Shown: positions 3,769-5,500 of the stretch, one piece after another | How positions within the stretch are numbered: position 1 is the stretch's first letter | Layout of the letters: every line of letters starts with the position of its first letter | NCBI GenBank assembly: GCA_900555765.1 | Contig: USMA01000086.1 | Coordinates: forward strand, 1-5,500 | Length of the DNA stretch: 5,500 bases | Reading direction: 5' to 3' | DNA from: an uncultured Collinsella sp. | GTDB taxonomy: Bacteria > Actinomycetota > Coriobacteriia > Coriobacteriales > Coriobacteriaceae | The notes under the pieces: model-generated | What the model saw: the letters and a program-made list of their open reading frames with translations, nothing else | What the model was told of the DNA's origin: nothing | Databases searched by the model: none | Program-made: the position numbers and the translations under genes

Positions 3769-5500
3769 GTGGCAGAGCGTCCGACATACAAGCTCAGGTT
3801 TCTCGATCCCAAGAAGCGCTTTCCGGCGATGCCCGAGCAGCCTGCGGGACGCTCATATGGCGTGGTCTGGAAACTCTTTGGCGAGGATCAGCGTGAATCT
3901 TGTTATGTCGTCGAATTCGTTGGCAAAAGTCATGTGTCGCTTTTGGGCTACGTAAGCGTTTCGGGTGAGGTGTACAAGGTGGACCGCCCCGTTAGCGAGG
4001 CTCCGCTGCCCAACGATCCCGACATGGAACTAGTCCTTGACGAGTCGGATTCCAGTATTGGTGAGATTATGGTAAGGGAAGCCAACGGTGCAATGCGCGC
4101 GTGCGCGCGAACCGTCGGCTCTCCCGAAGGCCCCATGCGCGAGCAGTCCGACCACGAGACATGGAATTCGACCCGCTCCCTTCCTTACGGCGAGTTCATG
4201 GCATCGATGTTCCTGCGCTGCGTGATATTCGCTGACTCCGAAAATGCCATTGCGAGCACGGCGGACGCCGGCGGACTCGACGAGGGTATGCAAAATGTTA
4301 TCGACAAGATCAAGCTCGTAAAGTTGCCCGAGCCGGTCGAGGTGTTTTTGGGCTTTAACACGGCACCGCTCCCTGATGCTATCGAGACGCTGCTTTACCG
4401 CGTTGACCATGCCGAGAATCCGAGCGGTATCGAGCGCTATGCCGCTGCCCTTATGAGTGAAATTGACTTGCCCCGTCTGCGCACCATCGCTGCCAAGTCC
4501 GAGATGAGCCTGGCTCGCATTGATCGTTCAAAGCTTTTCTATCTCAATTTTGATCGTAGCCTGTTGGACCAGGACGAGATTGACATGCTGCTTGCCATCG
4601 AGTGCCGTCTCAACCGCCTCTCCGGCATCCTTGAGCGCATCGGGGCCGGATTGGCCCCCGCGGCATCCTCGCCGAGCCTTGAGGGCTGCGCGCTCTTTGA
4701 TGCGTGGCATATCGCCAAGACGACCAACGATGTTCCCCGCCTGCTCGATACGGCCTCGAGCGATAACCCGTGGGGCAAACCGGGTACGGTGGCTTGCCGG
4801 CCGGGCGGTGAGTGGGATGTGCGTACCCGCTTCGCGCGCATTGTCGAGGCGCTTAACGTGGTCACGCGGCTCGACTATACCTATCGGGCAAACGTTGCCG
4901 AGGGGATTATGCTCGTTCGGTTTGGACGCTCTGTTGTGGATGCCATGCCGCAACGTGAATACGACGCTCAAGATGACGCCTGGCGCGAGTTGGACGAGGA
5001 CGCACGTGCGATTTGGGCCGCGGAGCACGACGCGCGCGTGGCGCTTACGCTTGCGGCAGCGTGTTTTGCCGCGGGCACCTGCATCACGCGCTGCTATGTG
5101 CAGATTGCTGCTCCCGACAGTGAGCAGGGCGAGCGCGTTGTCGCAACGTATTCCTTTGGGCGCGCGGCCTATCTGGCCGATTGCGTGCCTGTCGCCAAGG
5201 ATCTTGAGAGCATGGACATGGACGATATGCCGTGCAAGCGTGTGCTTGAGGCGTATGAGTCAACCGCTCCGGAGACGATTTTGCCGGCGGAGTTTCATGC
5301 TCGTCCGCGTGATGACCATCGCACGCTGACGCCGGCGCTGCGCGATCTGCTGCTTGCCGATACGGCTGACGAGTTGGAGGTCATGGAAGAGGACGACGAC
5401 CCATACGTGGCCCGTGTTGTTGAATTGCGCGAGCAGACAAAAGTCGACCGTACAGGTGCTTTTGAAGGCTTTTCCCGTCTTGTCGAGGAGCTGGAGGCTA
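3769..5500 (+). CDS. Large unknown protein, N-terminal 577 residues (runs off the right edge)
   Basis: The frame is open from a GTG start to the window edge. The start is well fixed: an in-frame TGA lies 6 bases upstream of the GTG, and AGGGTGA (3756-3762) sits 6 bases before it. The protein begins MAERPTYKLRFLDPKKRFPA. The first ~80 residues look beta-rich (SYGVVWKLFG, YVVEFVGKSHVSLLGYVSV). The rest is mostly helical and acidic, with an EEDDD cluster near residue 540 and scattered cysteines without a clear metal motif. There is no signal peptide or membrane segment. I recognise no family, so it stays hypothetical. Codon third positions use T and C mixed, unlike the strongly G/C-ending codons of the recombinase, which supports a chromosomal gene outside the element. 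Two terminators separate it from the element, so it should have its own promoter between about 3645 and 3768. Confidence 0.85.
   Translation, partial: MAERPTYKLRFLDPKKRFPAMPEQPAGRSYGVVWKLFGEDQRESCYVVEFVGKSHVSLLGYVSVSGEVYKVDRPVSEAPLPNDPDMELVLDESDSSIGEIMVREANGAMRACARTVGSPEGPMREQSDHETWNSTRSLPYGEFMASMFLRCVIFADSENAIASTADAGGLDEGMQNVIDKIKLVKLPEPVEVFLGFNTAPLPDAIETLLYRVDHAENPSGIERYAAALMSEIDLPRLRTIAAKSEMSLARIDRSKLFYLNFDRSLLDQDEIDMLLAIECRLNRLSGILERIGAGLAPAASSPSLEGCALFDAWHIAKTTNDVPRLLDTASSDNPWGKPGTVACRPGGEWDVRTRFARIVEALNVVTRLDYTYRANVAEGIMLVRFGRSVVDAMPQREYDAQDDAWRELDEDARAIWAAEHDARVALTLAAACFAAGTCITRCYVQIAAPDSEQGERVVATYSFGRAAYLADCVPVAKDLESMDMDDMPCKRVLEAYESTAPETILPAEFHARPRDDHRTLTPALRDLLLADTADELEVMEEDDDPYVARVVELREQTKVDRTGAFEGFSRLVEELEA

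Noticed and set aside
1895..3787. Reverse-strand open frame of 630 codons opposite the recombinase
   Set aside because: The recombinase on the other strand has clear domains and catalytic motifs. Long antisense frames are common in GC-rich genes, and this translation is low-complexity (Ala/Val/His/Gly/Leu/Arg-rich) with no recognisable domain or ribosome binding site.
3591..3812. Reverse-strand 73-codon frame near the second terminator
   Set aside because: It overlaps the terminator stem, the leader hairpin and the start of the 3769 gene, and has no convincing ribosome binding site.
4520..5329. Forward open frame of 269 codons inside the right-hand gene
   Set aside because: It is a different frame of the long open gene starting at 3769. 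The translation is rich in Arg, Ser and Leu without domain character, and the host frame stays open for over 1700 bases.

Overview
The window looks like the integrase-proximal end of an integrated mobile element (prophage or integrative element) in a moderately high-GC actinobacterial gut anaerobe. A Coriobacteriia host of the Collinsella/Eggerthella kind is my best guess, from base composition, codon style and the recombinase type. That placement is inference, since no rRNA or housekeeping marker is present.

Positions 1 to about 1210 hold a divergent lysogeny-type switch. A small Cro-like helix-turn-helix gene and a second, partial gene read leftward. A CI-like repressor with an XRE helix-turn-helix and a LexA/S24-type C-terminal domain reads rightward. 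The 116-base intergenic region contains two face-to-face promoters and two related operator sequences centred 21 bp apart. A third and near-perfect copy lies at the end of the Cro-like gene. The repressor has lost both residues of the S24 Ser-Lys dyad (Cys and Met instead) while keeping the Ala-Gly cleavage site.

Positions 1215-3523 continue the repressor operon with almost no gaps. First comes a 242-residue protein of unknown function with a charged coiled coil, then a 525-residue large serine recombinase that probably integrates and excises the element. Repressor, unknown protein and recombinase therefore seem to be expressed together from one lysogenic promoter.

Near the 3' end of the recombinase reading frame is a 14-base sequence identical to the 3' end of many tmRNA (ssrA) genes, ending in CCACCA. 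It is followed at once by a perfect 13-bp hairpin and a T-run, which is a textbook terminator. I read this as the element/chromosome junction (attR) at the displaced 3' end of ssrA, or less likely of a tRNA-Ala gene. The recombinase frame runs through this junction and the terminator into chromosomal DNA. This raises the possibility that integration changes its C-terminus and leaves its mRNA without a stop codon.

Positions 3487-3768 are non-coding and rich in inverted repeats, and include a second terminator. From 3769 to the right edge a long open frame with different codon use encodes the N-terminal 577 residues of a protein I do not recognise, presumably a resident chromosomal gene.
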